Assembly: GCA_910579735.1 (NCBI GenBank)
Contig: CAJTUZ010000014.1
Location: 1-64,000 of the forward strand
Source of the DNA: an uncultured Lachnospiraceae bacterium
Lineage (GTDB): Bacteria > Bacillota > Clostridia > Lachnospirales > Lachnospiraceae
Reading direction: 5' to 3'
Length of the DNA stretch: 64,000 nucleotides
Shown: one piece after another, positions 63,840 to 64,000 of the stretch
How positions within the stretch are numbered: position 1 is the stretch's first letter
Layout: every line of letters begins with the position of its first letter
The notes under the pieces: generated by a model
The model's input: only the letters and a program-made list of their open reading frames with translations
Database searches by the model: none
Told to the model about the DNA's origin: nothing
Translations under genes and position numbers: made by a program

Positions 63840-64000
63840 CTATAACAACGGAGAAAACAACTTCAGAACCGGTCCTATCACATTTATCTTCACAAGGTGT
63901 TTCTCACACCACTGCGGCGTGATCTCTATCGATCTTGCAAAAGTTTCTTTCATATCCTGCCAAAGTTGTCTGATTGCATCAGTCTGATATAAAAAGACAC
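63840..64000 (-). CDS. C-terminal part of an uncut upstream gene, possibly cardiolipin synthase
   Basis: Open frame from the window edge to TAG at 63840, 52 codons. It contains TDAIRQLWQDMKETFARS, QWCEKHLVKINV and ends VLKLFSPLL. An ending of this form (about LFAPLL/LFSPLL) is common in cardiolipin synthases, and plsC follows after 51 bases, but the visible part has no catalytic motif. Family call is tentative. Confidence 0.45.
   Translation of the reverse strand, partial: VFLYQTDAIRQLWQDMKETFARSIEITPQWCEKHLVKINVIGPVLKLFSPLL

Overview
The window looks like chromosomal DNA of an anaerobic, low-to-moderate GC Gram-positive bacterium, most likely a Clostridia of the Lachnospiraceae type. Pointers are the C1-pathway gene fhs at the left edge, a TepA-SpoIIIE/FtsK pair, an ispH-rpsA junction, a eukaryotic-like NADP isocitrate dehydrogenase, a Na+-translocating decarboxylase operon, giant BspA-like leucine-rich-repeat surface proteins with a class B sortase, and a Wzy-type polysaccharide locus. 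Nearly every gene lies on the minus strand. Only an ABC-F ATPase, an RNase H-fold exonuclease and tmcAL are on plus. No rRNA, tRNA, CRISPR array, insertion sequence or prophage was seen.

Layout. 1-13.7 kb is housekeeping: fhs (partial), ftsK/spoIIIE, tepA, a membrane glycosyltransferase-like protein, metY, a CYITTA-motif protein, yebC, a CNNM/CBS protein, mazF without an antitoxin, alr and nnr. 13.8-17.7 kb has a large membrane protein broken in a nine-G tract and a divergent ABC-F gene. 17.7-19.7 kb is gntR-icd. 19.7-30.7 kb is a surface module: a class B sortase, two LRR proteins (1834 and 949 residues) with matching C-terminal sorting signals, and a subtilisin-like protease whose ribosome site lies inside a terminator hairpin. 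30.9-38.6 kb has an exonuclease, cheR, cmk-ispH-rpsA, a flavoprotein, and RpiR and TetR regulators. 38.8-44.0 kb is the Na+ pump operon, with two different carboxyltransferases, a biotin carrier and beta and gamma subunits. 44.2-57.7 kb is a D,D-carboxypeptidase followed by the polysaccharide locus. Its regulatory half (cpsB, capA, cpsD, LCP, a sortase-fold lipoprotein, a secreted protein) has the base composition of the flanks; its repeat-unit half (wzx, wzy, GT2, GT4, cytidylyltransferase, licD) is strikingly AT-rich. 57.8-64 kb holds scpB-scpA, a phosphoesterase, a second D,D-carboxypeptidase, rpsU, tmcAL, plsC and a partial phospholipid gene.

How the parts connect. Sortase B and the LRR operon have nearly identical promoters, so enzyme and substrates are probably co-expressed. 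The polysaccharide locus encodes phosphatase/kinase control, assembly and probable wall attachment by LCP. It also carries a lipoprotein with the sortase B fold but without the catalytic His, Cys and Arg, which is the most unusual item in the window. Several transcription units have strong sigma-A-type promoters, and the GntR and TetR promoters have palindromes suggesting self-control. Two reading frames (13.8-15.5 kb and the LCP start) are broken at homopolymers, each repairable by removing one base; they could be slippage sites or sequence errors.
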